A stretch of 64,000 nucleotides of DNA from Solidesulfovibrio alcoholivorans DSM 5433 (GCF_000702665.1 NZ_JNJA01000009.1:1-64000), one strand, 5' to 3'. Numbered from the stretch's first letter, positions 1-7,514 are shown. Numbers and translations: made by a program. Notes: generated from the sequence alone by a model not told the origin.

Positions 1-28
1 CGATTTCATACAGGTATTTTGCCAGGAA

Positions 29-418
29 TTAATAGGTATAATATTCACAAGCCTTTCTACTCCCGGCAAATATAAATGGTGTACCATATCTAATTTGCCA
101 CGCTATCACGCTCTGACAGGCTGCATGTGGCTTCATGGCACTACGGTACATTCCTTTTGCCAAATCCTCGAACGACGCCTCTACAACGACACAGAAGCGG
201 TCCAGCGACCGGGCGCGAGCAAGTTCTTTCTCGAAGCGTTCGCGGCCGGAAGTGAGACAGCCCAACAGGTCATCAATACTCTTGCGCTCGACGGCAATCT
301 TGTCCTCGAAGCCGATGATGGAGTAATCGCCGACGTTGAGCGTTGCTGGCTCTGTCGTACAGTCGTAGCCGGCGAAATCGTAGGCAAGCTTCTCTCTGTT
401 ATCGACGGCTAGTCGCAT
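29..418 (-). CDS. ERCC4/XPF-type nuclease, probably truncated by a stop codon
   Basis: The 129-residue product is a stand-alone ERCC4 (XPF) nuclease domain. It shows the N-terminal VDNREK and the ERK-x3-D metal-binding signature (VERKSIDD), with an upstream GDYSI strand. Small proteins of this type in phages and plasmids are predicted structure-specific or nicking DNA nucleases. The start at 418 is chosen because a GGGGGA ribosome binding site stands just upstream and the protein homology begins there; it overlaps the previous gene by 20 bases. The reading frame ends at a TAA (29-31), but the same frame continues past the stop as FLAKYLYEI, which looks like the normal C-terminal helix of the family. 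The gene may be newly broken, read through, or affected by a sequencing error. Confidence 0.75.
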   Translation of the reverse strand: MRLAVDNREKLAYDFAGYDCTTEPATLNVGDYSIIGFEDKIAVERKSIDDLLGCLTSGRERFEKELARARSLDRFCVVVEASFEDLAKGMYRSAMKPHAACQSVIAWQIRYGTPFIFAGSRKACEYYTY

Positions 419-758
419 AACGTCCCCCAGACTTCGACCGTTTCTTGTCAAATTTACGACCAAGCCGTTCGCACCACGCAATACCGTCGTCGTCCGCCTC
501 CCTGTGGGCCGCGAAATATTCGTTGAGCAAGCGTGTGTAGACGACATTGTAGGCCAACTGGCTTTTCAGCATCGGATTATCCGATTCCGCGAACCAGCCC
601 ACGAGCTTCATCATGGGCGGCTTCACATGGCGGTGAAAGAGTCGGACACTTCCTTGTGACTGCCGGCCGTACCTGCGGGCCTCGGCGACGAGCAAGGCAA
701 GGCGGGGTTCGAGGAGGACCAAACGGTCCCAGGAAATATCAGTGACGGTGCCTTCCAT
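399..758 (-). CDS. Hypothetical protein of the element
   Basis: This is a 119-residue soluble protein that I do not recognise. It is rich in Arg and has a very basic C-terminus (RKFDKKRSKSGGRYATSRR). It begins behind a GAAAGGAT ribosome binding site and its 3' end overlaps the start of the ERCC4 nuclease by 20 bases, so the two are probably translated as a pair. Its location between the putative origin and the nuclease suggests a part in element replication or recombination, which is an inference from position only. No membrane segment or signal peptide is visible. Confidence 0.6.
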   Translation of the reverse strand: MEGTVTDISWDRLVLLEPRLALLVAEARRYGRQSQGSVRLFHRHVKPPMMKLVGWFAESDNPMLKSQLAYNVVYTRLLNEYFAAHREADDDGIAWCERLGRKFDKKRSKSGGRYATSRR

Positions 759-838
759 GGCGATATCCTTTCCGGCACTCCGGCCGGGGCTAGTGGTTGT
801 CTTTCAACACCCAGAAATAACAGATTATTATTTGCAAA

Positions 839-1123
839 GGTGATGACATCACCCCTCCATCACCCTAAAATCACCAATAACATGCCGAAATTGTTCCTCA
901 TCACCTTCATCACCCTTTTGGGAGACACCCCCCCTATATAAAAGGGGACGAAGGCAGGCAGTGTGAGAGGGGAAAACGGTCCCTCGTGTGTACCCCCTCT
1001 TTCAGAACGGTGATAAAGGTGATAGTTAATAGTTTTCAATGGGTTATATGGTGATGGAGGGGTGATGAAACGCCTAAAAAGGGTGATGAGGGGTGATGAA
1101 AAGGTGATGGGCATAGTTTTCAA
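839..1123. repeat. Iteron-like repeat region, putative replication origin
   Basis: This intergenic stretch directly follows the primase-helicase gene and carries many copies of GGTGATG and its complement CATCACC. On the left, CATCACCCCTCCATCACC (847-864) follows the palindrome GGTGATGACATCACC (839-853), with more copies at 898-915. On the right, the exact inverted copy of the 18-mer lies at 1050-1067, followed by copies at 1082, 1092 and 1103, spaced 10-11 bases, close to one helical turn. The 9-mer AGTTTTCAA occurs at 1031 and 1115. AT-rich tracts lie at about 810-838 and in the centre (TATATAAAA near 934). Iterons beside a primase-helicase gene resemble P4-type origins. Replication activity is inferred. 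Confidence 0.6.
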
Positions 1124-1127
1124 CACC

Positions 1128-3887
1128 TTACGACTGAGATGCCCACTCTTCGGGGACGTCGAGGCCCTTTTCGACCATTCCGCCCACGTCAAGGGTGACT
1201 CCCTTCCGAGACCGCGTGCCCATCCAAATGGACCCGAACCCTCGGCAATACTCCTCGCCCTGCAACTGTTTCCTGAACGTCGCCTCCGGGATGACGTCTC
1301 CGTCGAACCCATGCACACGCGCCCATTTCGAGAAGACGGGATAGGCTCCCGCGACGTGGAGCCGCAGGGACTGCCCGTCAGAGTAGAAATGGACGTCAGG
1401 CTCCAAGTGGTCGGGAAAGGCGTATTCACGGCCTTGGTTGCGTTCGATGAAGGCCGACATGCGCCCCATGGCTTCCAGGATTCGGTCCACGGCCGACTTC
1501 CGGGGACCGCCATCTTCGGACGTGCCGGCCAGGATTGCAGAATCGACGGGAGCCGCGTCGAAAGTCATGCCGAGGACGTCACCCAAGACACCCAGGCCGA
1601 AACGGACCACGGCTGCATTGTTCCGGGGACGGTCCTCAAGGGCGTGGGATACCTCGCGCCAGCACTGCCGTAGCCGCGCCGCCACGGTCTCCTGTTCTAT
1701 CCGTAGCGCGTGCTCCAGGATCGTGCGCCCCAGGCGATCCAGCGGCAGGCGCTGCACCTTTTGGAACCCGGCCCGATATGGAGCACTGGCGCGGCGGGTC
1801 ATGGACACGGTCGCCAACCGGTCAAGAACCGCCGTTTCGGTGAAGCCTGTTTCACCAACGAGCGCGATAGGGGCTTGGTAACGGTACGATCGCATCGTCT
1901 GGTCCGCCATGCCGCGTTGCCCCTCGAAAGCGTTGTAGCTGTCGCGGATAAGGTTTGAGACCAAGTTCTGTTGACGTTCCGACATCCGAGAAGACTTGTT
2001 CTCTTCAAAAATGAGCGGAATGGAGTTGCTGCCATCTACGGCTCTCATGAGCGTGAACCGCGTCTGTTCTCCCAACGCACGTGCTGCCCCATGGAGCGCC
2101 CATAGCCGCGCCACAATGGCCGTCACGGTTGAGGATTTCCCGGCCCCGGCTTCGCCCTCAATGTCCAACGCCGGGAAGGCGTCAAGCGCCTCCCGAATGG
2201 CCGGCGCAAAGAAACAGGCAGCGGTCCAGCCCAAGATGGGCAACGCCACTTCAGGGACGTTGAATCCGAGGATGCTTTCCCGGATCGCGGCCAAGTCTTC
2301 GGCCGTGGCGGTCTCGGTGCTGAGCAGCCGGCAGGGGTTGGCCACCTCGTTGATGAACACCAGCCCATCGGCTTGGCCATCCGGGGTCAAGCCTCCCTCG
2401 CTCGTGACGAAAGTCCCGTCGTGGAAACCGGCAGTCCTGACGCCGCGTCGCTGGTTCATCTCCATCCCGGCCAGGAACCCGCGCACGAGTTGCACGTCCA
2501 CGGCGGACCCTGTGAAAATGAACTCCCGACCGGGCATGACACGCAGGAATTTCTGCGTGGATGTCCAGCAGTCCGGGGGGAACAACACCTCGCGAGAAAC
2601 CTTGCCTGCGATCAGGGTTGCCCTGACATATTCCCCTTCGCCGTCCACGCTAATGGCTTCGATGGGGCGGAAGACGAAGCTCGTCACGGGCTTGTACTCG
2701 ACCTCGCCCTTGTCGCTGAACTTCACCCGGCACAGGCGGCCGTCGTGTTCGACCAGGGAAGAAACCGCGCCGGCGCTCCCCGCGTCATCCCGGGAGGGGA
2801 TCGTTATAGGGCTGGCCGTGCCGTACTCCAGGCCATCCCTGACCGTCTGCATAGCCGCCGTTACGTCCTGAGCGCCGCTGTCAACGACGGCTTGGCGCAA
2901 CGCCTCAAGGACAGCCGCGCCGTCTAGGTACCGCAAATACCCACCGATGGTTCGGGCCGCTTTCAGCCGAACGTCATGCTGGTCGCCCGGGCGGCTTTGG
3001 CGGATTTTCTCGCAGCAGCTTTCCAGGACTTTTTCAGCGTAGCGTCTTTCGCTCGGGGAGACGCCAGCGGTCGAGGTGGTGCTTTGGGGGACGCGCTCAT
3101 GTGTACCGGCGGCAGGTTCGGGGCGCTTGAGGCTCCATTCCTGAATAACCCGGTCGAGGTCGGCTTCGGTCACGCGCTTGATGGCCTTGAGCGCCGCCAC
3201 CTGATCCGCGAACGGCTCCATGGTTTCCGGGTCCAGCAGGAGGGTGAAGCCCTTTTCCACGGCCGCGCCCTGAAACGGCATGGCCACCAAGTTTCCAAGG
3301 TCCGCTCCGCCGCGCAGCGCATCCTGCATTGGAATGAGACGGTCAAAGCTGCTCAGTTCGTCGCCCTCGGCCAGGACGTGCGCCTCCTCCAACATGGCGA
3401 AGTAAACGAGACGGGCCTTCCAGGCGGGCACCGGGGCATCGAAGAAAAACGCACCGTGGTACCCCGCCCCGGAGCGGGAGGTGAGGATATTGAACTGTAG
3501 TTCCTGAACCTCGGCCACGTCCTTGACAGCCACGACATCTTTTTTCGGGTCGCGGTCGCCACCATGATTATCGAAATCCCCGACGATGAAATTGCAGGAG
3601 CCGCCCGGGAGAAGCGGGTAGCAGCCGAGCACTTCTTTCCCGTTCAGATGCTTTTGGACCAGATCGTCAGTAAGCGGTTGGTACTGTTTGACGGTGCAGT
3701 GTTTGCACAAGCCGCGTGTCTCGCCGCCGGCCTTTTTGGCCTTGGCAATGGGGCACTCGGAAGTCAGGCGCACTGCACACATAGGCGAATAGCCAGCCCG
3801 ACCGCCTTTAAATTCCCACCGACGCGGAACGACATCCTGACGGCCATTATAGAGCGACCGAAGAATGTTGATGAGTTCGGCGCTCAT
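1128..3887 (-). CDS. Primase-helicase with TOTE-type archaeo-eukaryotic primase domain
   Basis: The 919-residue protein should prime and unwind DNA for replication of the element. A Cys cluster near residues 45-65 (CKHC) precedes an AEP primase domain with the metal-binding GDFDNH at about 103-108 and the SRSGAGYHG motif at about 137-145, in the style of TOTE-system primases. A linker leads to a DUF927-like/superfamily-3-like ATPase with a Walker A motif (GEAGAGKSS, about 578-586) and an acidic LIFEE strand near 626. The start at 3887 is preferred over an upstream Met because it has an AGGAGC site and overlaps the stop of the preceding gene as ATGA, implying translational coupling. The TOTE helicase and endonuclease partners are not seen, so this is a replication protein, not a TOTE system. 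Confidence 0.85.
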   Translation of the reverse strand: MSAELINILRSLYNGRQDVVPRRWEFKGGRAGYSPMCAVRLTSECPIAKAKKAGGETRGLCKHCTVKQYQPLTDDLVQKHLNGKEVLGCYPLLPGGSCNFIVGDFDNHGGDRDPKKDVVAVKDVAEVQELQFNILTSRSGAGYHGAFFFDAPVPAWKARLVYFAMLEEAHVLAEGDELSSFDRLIPMQDALRGGADLGNLVAMPFQGAAVEKGFTLLLDPETMEPFADQVAALKAIKRVTEADLDRVIQEWSLKRPEPAAGTHERVPQSTTSTAGVSPSERRYAEKVLESCCEKIRQSRPGDQHDVRLKAARTIGGYLRYLDGAAVLEALRQAVVDSGAQDVTAAMQTVRDGLEYGTASPITIPSRDDAGSAGAVSSLVEHDGRLCRVKFSDKGEVEYKPVTSFVFRPIEAISVDGEGEYVRATLIAGKVSREVLFPPDCWTSTQKFLRVMPGREFIFTGSAVDVQLVRGFLAGMEMNQRRGVRTAGFHDGTFVTSEGGLTPDGQADGLVFINEVANPCRLLSTETATAEDLAAIRESILGFNVPEVALPILGWTAACFFAPAIREALDAFPALDIEGEAGAGKSSTVTAIVARLWALHGAARALGEQTRFTLMRAVDGSNSIPLIFEENKSSRMSERQQNLVSNLIRDSYNAFEGQRGMADQTMRSYRYQAPIALVGETGFTETAVLDRLATVSMTRRASAPYRAGFQKVQRLPLDRLGRTILEHALRIEQETVAARLRQCWREVSHALEDRPRNNAAVVRFGLGVLGDVLGMTFDAAPVDSAILAGTSEDGGPRKSAVDRILEAMGRMSAFIERNQGREYAFPDHLEPDVHFYSDGQSLRLHVAGAYPVFSKWARVHGFDGDVIPEATFRKQLQGEEYCRGFGSIWMGTRSRKGVTLDVGGMVEKGLDVPEEWASQS

Positions 3888-4240
3888 TGGCAAAGCTCCT
3901 TTCTCGCTTCCAGGAGCCAAGCCGTAACGGCGGTCGCCTTGGGGTTGTTGTTGTGTTTGTCAGGGTGGCACAGGAAGATGAGGTCTTTTATGTGCCCCGC
4001 AAACTTACCGTTAGCTTTTTGGGCGTTCTCTTGCTCCAGTTGCCGGCAATATCCTTCGTAATAGTCTACGATATGCCGAAGATTACGAATCTCCGACTTC
4101 AAAGACATTACGTAGGAATCGCTGCTGGTTTCTGGTTTCCTTTTTGCCTTCAACCAACAGTCGAGGCAGACCTTCTTCCACGGTTCGTCCTTGTAGAACT
4201 TCGCGCCGCAGCGGGGGCAGGTGGCGTAGTAGCTGTTCAT
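3884..4240 (-). CDS. Zinc-ribbon protein with J-like HPD motif
   Basis: The 118-residue product starts with a zinc ribbon (CPRCGAKF, then CLDCW), continues through a coiled-coil-like helix and ends in a segment resembling the start of a J domain (FLCHPDKHNNN), as in small phage proteins often labelled DnaJ-like. Its HPD tripeptide suggests contact with DnaK or a replication complex, but no complete J domain is evident. The start at 4240 follows a GGAGGTGG site. The stop overlaps the primase-helicase start by 4 bases, so the two are coupled, which supports a helper role in replication. The 260 bases upstream also contain an 86-codon open frame that ends in an ATGA overlap with this start; I do not believe it is a gene. 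Confidence 0.65.
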   Translation of the reverse strand: MNSYYATCPRCGAKFYKDEPWKKVCLDCWLKAKRKPETSSDSYVMSLKSEIRNLRHIVDYYEGYCRQLEQENAQKANGKFAGHIKDLIFLCHPDKHNNNPKATAVTAWLLEARKELCQ

Positions 4241-4375
4241 CTCGCCACCTCCGCTACCCGCAGCATTTCGCGCATGGCGTCGAACCATGCCGGCCACAGG
4301 ACAAGGCATCCCGACCACAAGGAGGATGCAAGCAGCCCCTCGAGGGAAAGGAGGTGGAAATAGAGCCCAGATGAC

Positions 4376-4404
4376 TTGACTATTGCAGCAGTATAAACTA
4401 CAAA
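4376..4404 (+). promoter_or_regulatory. Possible sigma-70 promoter for a small RNA
   Basis: TTGACT at 4376-4381 is followed after 17 bases by TACAAA at 4399-4404. It faces right, against the minus-strand genes, and no plus-strand gene follows; a good terminator lies about 50-75 bases downstream. Confidence 0.4.
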
Positions 4405-4410
4405 ACTCTT

Positions 4411-4483
4411 GTCACCACTGTGCTTTTTCCATCTAGACGACGCACAACACCCAAGGAAGCCGGTCTTGCCCACCGGCTTTTTT
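4411..4483 (+). ncRNA. Candidate short RNA between a promoter and a terminator
   Basis: A predicted transcript of about 73 bases would start about 7 bases after the TACAAA box and end in an intrinsic terminator (stem 4457-4464 with 4472-4479, then T4478-4483). It contains no open frame with a ribosome binding site. It would run antisense to the space between the HTH regulator and the J-like/primase operon, where the promoter of that operon should lie, so it could act as an element-encoded regulator. Phage P4 uses a short immunity RNA, which makes the idea reasonable, but there is no sequence similarity that I can see. Confidence 0.35.
4457..4483 (+). terminator. Rho-independent terminator
   Basis: An eight-base stem (AAGCCGGT/ACCGGCTT) with a 7-base loop runs into six T residues on the plus strand. 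Confidence 0.7.
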
Positions 4484-4509
4484 GTTGCGTATTGCATGGA
4501 GCGCCCCCA

Positions 4510-4761
4510 TTACGCCTTGTTCCGGCGAATGATGCGGGGACGGTTCTGGAGCCAGTCCAAAAAGCTGTCGCGTTCCAGAACGATGCGGCCGTTGATCTTG
4601 CGATGCACGGGGCCAGTACCATTACTGATGGCGTTGTGGACCGTGCCCACGGCGATGGTGTCAGGGAAGAGGCGGGGGACGGCGGTCACGCCGAAGTGGG
4701 TAGGACACTCACGGCGGGCCGTCTCAAAGAAGTCAGGGGCCGAAGTCTTGTCGCACTGCAT
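4510..4761 (-). CDS. Helix-turn-helix regulator (HTH_17/AlpA-like)
   Basis: An 83-residue DNA-binding protein with the layout of the excisionase/AlpA-like HTH_17 family: a helix-turn-helix around IAVGTVHNAISNG, then the typical basic strand and hairpin (GPVHRKINGRIVLERD) and FLDWLQNRP. Such proteins regulate the early region of islands or serve as recombination directionality factors. The start at 4761 follows a GGAGGAG site. The palindromes at 4817-4832 and 4927-4942 lie in its upstream region and are natural candidates for its own operator or that of a neighbouring repressor. Confidence 0.8.
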   Translation of the reverse strand: MQCDKTSAPDFFETARRECPTHFGVTAVPRLFPDTIAVGTVHNAISNGTGPVHRKINGRIVLERDSFLDWLQNRPRIIRRNKA

Positions 4762-4816
4762 GGGGTAACTCCTCCACCGGGTTCATTCGTGAACACCGAT
4801 GAAGGAATTTCACCAT

Positions 4817-4951
4817 GTCAGAACATCTGACGCATATCGGGGCGGGGCGAAAGCAATGACTTTTTTAGTGTGCTATTTTGAGTTGTTGTGTAATAGAGCA
4901 AGGGTTTAATGAGTCAGAAACGAACCGTCAGAACTTCTGACGCGTCAGAAA
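4817..4951. promoter_or_regulatory. Paired palindromic operators
   Basis: Two almost identical 16-base palindromes, GTCAGAACATCTGACG (4817-4832) and GTCAGAACTTCTGACG (4927-4942), lie 110 bases apart. Extra half sites GTCAGAA occur at 4913 and 4944. They fill the space between the 192-residue protein gene and the HTH gene and look like a multi-site operator for an element repressor. Confidence 0.65.
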
Positions 4952-4958
4952 TGGGCCG

Positions 4959-5537
4959 TCAGTTAGAGCGGGGGAGGAGGCGGCCAACCTTTTTTTCCAG
5001 CCGGTTTCGTTCCTTGTCTAAGGCCTTTTTGTCGAGTCGATTTTTCCCATTCACCCACACCTCGCAGTCGGTTGGCCAAAGCGCCACGGCGATTTCGATA
5101 TCCGTCTTGCCCTCGGCTCTCATGCGGCGGACAAGTTCCTGCTGTTCTTCTCTGGTAGCGACTCTACGATTATTAGGTGTTGGCTTTCCCTCGACCACGG
5201 GTGCACCCTGCTCAACGACTTGCATCAGTGCCACAGACGTTCCCCGATAGTAGGCCTCAACCTCGGCGCTCAGGACGTCCAGTTCGTCGAGAACCATTCC
5301 TGCTTCGGCGCTACCTTCTTTTCGTTTGATCAGCCACCAGTCGGACGTCGATTCGATTCGGTCTTTGAGTAGACCTTTGACCAGGACTCCGCGAAACATA
5401 TCCGTTTTTACCGAGCGCTCCTCGGCAGCAACGGCGTAGCTGAACAACTCTCGAAGCCGTTCAACAGTCCAGACTTTTTCAATTCGCAGCCTCGGATATT
5501 TGTCAAAAAAATTCTCAAAGCCAGCGTTCGATTCCAT
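4959..5537 (-). CDS. Hypothetical protein with C-terminal HTH-like segment
   Basis: A 192-residue soluble protein that I do not recognise. The N-terminal two thirds are helical and acidic. The C-terminal third holds a segment like a recombinase-type helix-turn-helix (TREEQQELVRRMRAEGKTDIEIAVALW) followed by a highly basic tail. The ATG at 5537 is chosen because AGGAGC stands 5 bases upstream; a TTG 42 bases further upstream is less likely. The palindromic operators lie just past its 3' end. It could be an element regulator, but this is inferred from the C-terminus and the position only. Confidence 0.6.
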   Translation of the reverse strand: MESNAGFENFFDKYPRLRIEKVWTVERLRELFSYAVAAEERSVKTDMFRGVLVKGLLKDRIESTSDWWLIKRKEGSAEAGMVLDELDVLSAEVEAYYRGTSVALMQVVEQGAPVVEGKPTPNNRRVATREEQQELVRRMRAEGKTDIEIAVALWPTDCEVWVNGKNRLDKKALDKERNRLEKKVGRLLPRSN

Positions 5538-5643
5538 AACAAGCTCCTGTGCTTGCTCCTGAGAAAATCCCCCGGCCAACCGTTCAGGAAGACGGCTTTT
5601 CGCCAGCGATGATCAGTCGCCAACTAGGCCGGGGAAATGTTGG

Positions 5644-5784
5644 TCAATCCCTCTTACGCTTCTTGCTCTTAAACAGCCGCCAGTAGAACTTGCGGTGATT
5701 GATGCCCGGCCACCAGCGCATGGCGACGATGGCCGCGAGAAGAAGGGCCAAGTAGATGAGGTGGAGCGCGTCGGATTGGTTCAT
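5644..5784 (-). CDS. Small single-span membrane protein
   Basis: A 46-residue peptide with one hydrophobic helix (LHLIYLALLLAAIVAMRWW) followed by a strongly basic cytoplasmic tail (LFKSKKRKRD). It begins 11 bases after the stop of the Cys-rich protein gene, and the GGAGG in that gene's last codons is the nearest ribosome binding site, though rather far. Function unknown; small basic membrane peptides are common in phage early regions. Confidence 0.45.
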   Translation of the reverse strand: MNQSDALHLIYLALLLAAIVAMRWWPGINHRKFYWRLFKSKKRKRD

Positions 5785-5795
5785 GGTGGGCCGGG

Positions 5796-6014
5796 CTATG
5801 CCTCCATCCTGGTAGCAAAGACGTGATCCCCGCAACCTTGGCCGTCCTCAATCTGGGGCCAGACGGCCAGAGTGCCGACCTCGCCGTTGAGGAGCCCGCG
5901 TACGATGGTAGGCGCGTGCCGACGGCAGGTATCGTTGATTCGCCAGCGGCAGGAGGCGCAGGTGGGCAAGCGTGTGCCGGGTTTCCTCTCCCTGGCCAGA
6001 TTCGGTTGAGGCAT
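5796..6014 (-). CDS. Small Cys-rich protein of the element
   Basis: A 72-residue soluble protein with four Cys: a CASC pair, one in NDTC and one in GCGD, consistent with a small metal-binding fold. The start at 6014 follows a clear AGGAGG site. It sits between the integrase (26 bases upstream) and the small membrane protein and is probably co-transcribed with both. I do not know its function; proteins of this size next to integrases are often excision or regulatory factors. Confidence 0.55.
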   Translation of the reverse strand: MPQPNLARERKPGTRLPTCASCRWRINDTCRRHAPTIVRGLLNGEVGTLAVWPQIEDGQGCGDHVFATRMEA

Positions 6015-6039
6015 GAGGATTCCTCCTTACCGGATGAGT

Positions 6040-7269
6040 CTAGCGGTCTCCGAGGTGCACAACCTTCTTGTTCCTGGCGGCCTTCTCCATGCCCGCTTCC
6101 AGGGTCTTGACCGCCCGGCGCAGCTTGTCCGGGCTCAGATGGCTGTATCTCTCGGTCATGGCCAGTGTGCCATGGCCCATAAGCTCCTTGACGGTGTAGA
6201 GGTCCACGCCCTGCTCGACCAGCCAGGACGCGAAAGAATGGCGCAGGGTATGGAAGACAACCTTCTGGCGGCGGTCGATGACACCGTTGTTGAGGCCAAG
6301 CCCATCGGCCACAAGCTGGAAGGTGTTCGACATTTCCACGATGCGCTCCCCGGTACGGCTCGGGAACACAAGGCCGCTCGGGAGCCTCCCTGTCTGCCGG
6401 GCCGAAAGCATGTCCTTCACGACATCGGTCATGATGGCCGCCCGGCACTTGCCGCTTTTGGTGTCGCGCAGGGTCAGGACGCCGCGCCCCAGGTCCACGT
6501 CCTGCCAGGTCAGGGAGAAGATTTCCCCGGCCCGAAGACCGCAGTGTAAGGAAAGAAGCGCCATGCTGTGCACGTCGGGAGAACGATCCGCCAGGGCGGA
6601 AAGCAGGCGGTCGGCTTCGTCGTGGGTCAGGAAGCGCAGGCGGCGGTTGTCGGCCGTGGGCTTCTTGACGAAGGCCACCGGATTGTCCCCATGGAACAGC
6701 CCATTGCGCTTGGCAAAGTTGAACACCTGCCGCACCACGGCAAGGCAGTAGTGCGTGGTCTTGGGAGACTTGCCGGCTTCGAGCATGACCTTTTTCAGGC
6801 GCTCCAGGTCAAAGGGCGCGATCTCCACCAGGGGCTTGTCGCCAAGGACGCCTCCGATCCAGTTCCGATAGAAGCCGTCTTCTTTATCGCAGGACACCTT
6901 GGACTTGTTCAACCGGGCGGCGGGCATGTAGCTGTCGTGGAAAATCTGTCCGAAGGTGACAAGATCGCGAGCCCGGGCTTCCTCTTCCTGGCGCTCCTGC
7001 TCACGCCGGGCCTCGGCCTGCTTGCGCTTCTCAGCCAGTGTGACGCAGCCCTCCCCCGTCCTGGCGGCTTCCTGGAGCTTGGCCAGGGCCTGGGCCGCCT
7101 TCGCCGCCGTCCAGCCCTGGGACGCCCATCCAAGGGCCTCTTCGCGACGCTTGCCCTCTACCCGGTAGCGGATGACGAAATACTGATCGGGCCTCACGCC
7201 ATGCTTGCGGGTCGGATGTTCCCGATACCGAACGCCTTCATGCTTCGTCTGGTTCCAGGTGTAGCCCAT
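6040..7269 (-). CDS. int: Tyrosine recombinase (integrase)
   Basis: A 409-residue phage-type integrase that should recombine the element with the 3' end of tRNA-Asn. The layout is an N-terminal arm-binding domain (DUF4102-like), a charged helical linker, a core-binding domain from about residue 100, and a catalytic domain with all expected residues: R246 (GLRAGEIF), H340-x-x-R343 (HTLRHS), H366 (LMGHG) and the nucleophile Y375 (ERYSHL). The start at 7269 (MGYTWNQ) has a GGGAG site; the frame is open further upstream but without homology. The gene lies about 160 bases from the att core, as expected. It appears intact, so the element may still be excisable. Confidence 0.95.
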   Translation of the reverse strand: MGYTWNQTKHEGVRYREHPTRKHGVRPDQYFVIRYRVEGKRREEALGWASQGWTAAKAAQALAKLQEAARTGEGCVTLAEKRKQAEARREQERQEEEARARDLVTFGQIFHDSYMPAARLNKSKVSCDKEDGFYRNWIGGVLGDKPLVEIAPFDLERLKKVMLEAGKSPKTTHYCLAVVRQVFNFAKRNGLFHGDNPVAFVKKPTADNRRLRFLTHDEADRLLSALADRSPDVHSMALLSLHCGLRAGEIFSLTWQDVDLGRGVLTLRDTKSGKCRAAIMTDVVKDMLSARQTGRLPSGLVFPSRTGERIVEMSNTFQLVADGLGLNNGVIDRRQKVVFHTLRHSFASWLVEQGVDLYTVKELMGHGTLAMTERYSHLSPDKLRRAVKTLEAGMEKAARNKKVVHLGDR

Positions 7270-7427
7270 CGCTGTCTCCCGGATTTTGTCCCCCACCTGT
7301 CCCCCAAAAATCGAGGAAACGAGGTGAAATCGAGTGAACGCTAATGAGCGACAAATAGGGATTAACCCCTGTACAGTCAAGGCTTTTATGTGATTGAGTG
7401 AACCCCGATGAAACCAGAATCTAGGAA

Positions 7428-7472
7428 CTGTTAACCACTAGGTTGGCGGTTCGAGTCCGTCCCGGGGAGCCA
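7428..7472 (+). other. Attachment site: 3' fragment of tRNA-Asn
   Basis: The sequence matches the anticodon arm (CTGTTAACC, anticodon GTT), variable loop, T arm (GGTTCGAGTCC) and acceptor 3' strand ending in CCA of a tRNA-Asn. The 5' half, including the D arm, is absent upstream. A fragment next to the integrase, followed by the native terminator, is what integration into a tRNA 3' end leaves at the distal end of the gene. The intact gene should be rebuilt at the other end of the element. Confidence 0.85.
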
Positions 7473-7481
7473 GCAGATTCA

Positions 7482-7514
7482 GGGAGTCGGACCTAAGGTC
7501 CGACTCCCTTTTTC
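7482..7514 (+). terminator. Terminator of the tRNA-Asn locus
   Basis: A 12-base perfect stem (GGGAGTCGGACC with GGTCCGACTCCC, loop TAA) runs into TTTTTC. It follows the tRNA fragment by 10 bases and is probably the original tRNA terminator. Confidence 0.9.

Larger units (their letters stand above)
1..7472. mobile_element. Right end of an integrated element in a tRNA-Asn gene (partial)
   Basis: A tyrosine integrase (6040-7269, minus) lies next to a 45-base 3' fragment of a tRNA-Asn gene at 7428-7472, the usual arrangement at one end of a tRNA-targeted island or prophage. All likely genes from 29 to 7269 are on the minus strand and form early functions only: regulators, a primase-helicase, a repeat-rich putative origin and a nuclease. 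The DNA is visibly poorer in GC than the chromosome to its right. No capsid, portal or conjugation gene is visible, so it may be a prophage, a phage satellite or an integrative plasmid. The left end lies outside the window, where an intact tRNA-Asn is expected. Confidence 0.85.

Noticed and set aside
1128..3887. Complete TOTE conflict system
   Set aside because: Only the primase-like domain is shared. The Tsp-like, helicase and endonuclease partners are missing, and the ATPase is of the replicative type.
4237..4497. An 86-codon minus-strand frame ending in ATGA overlap with the J-like gene
   Set aside because: It covers the terminator and promoter of the candidate small RNA, has odd composition and no ribosome binding site; the overlap is probably chance.
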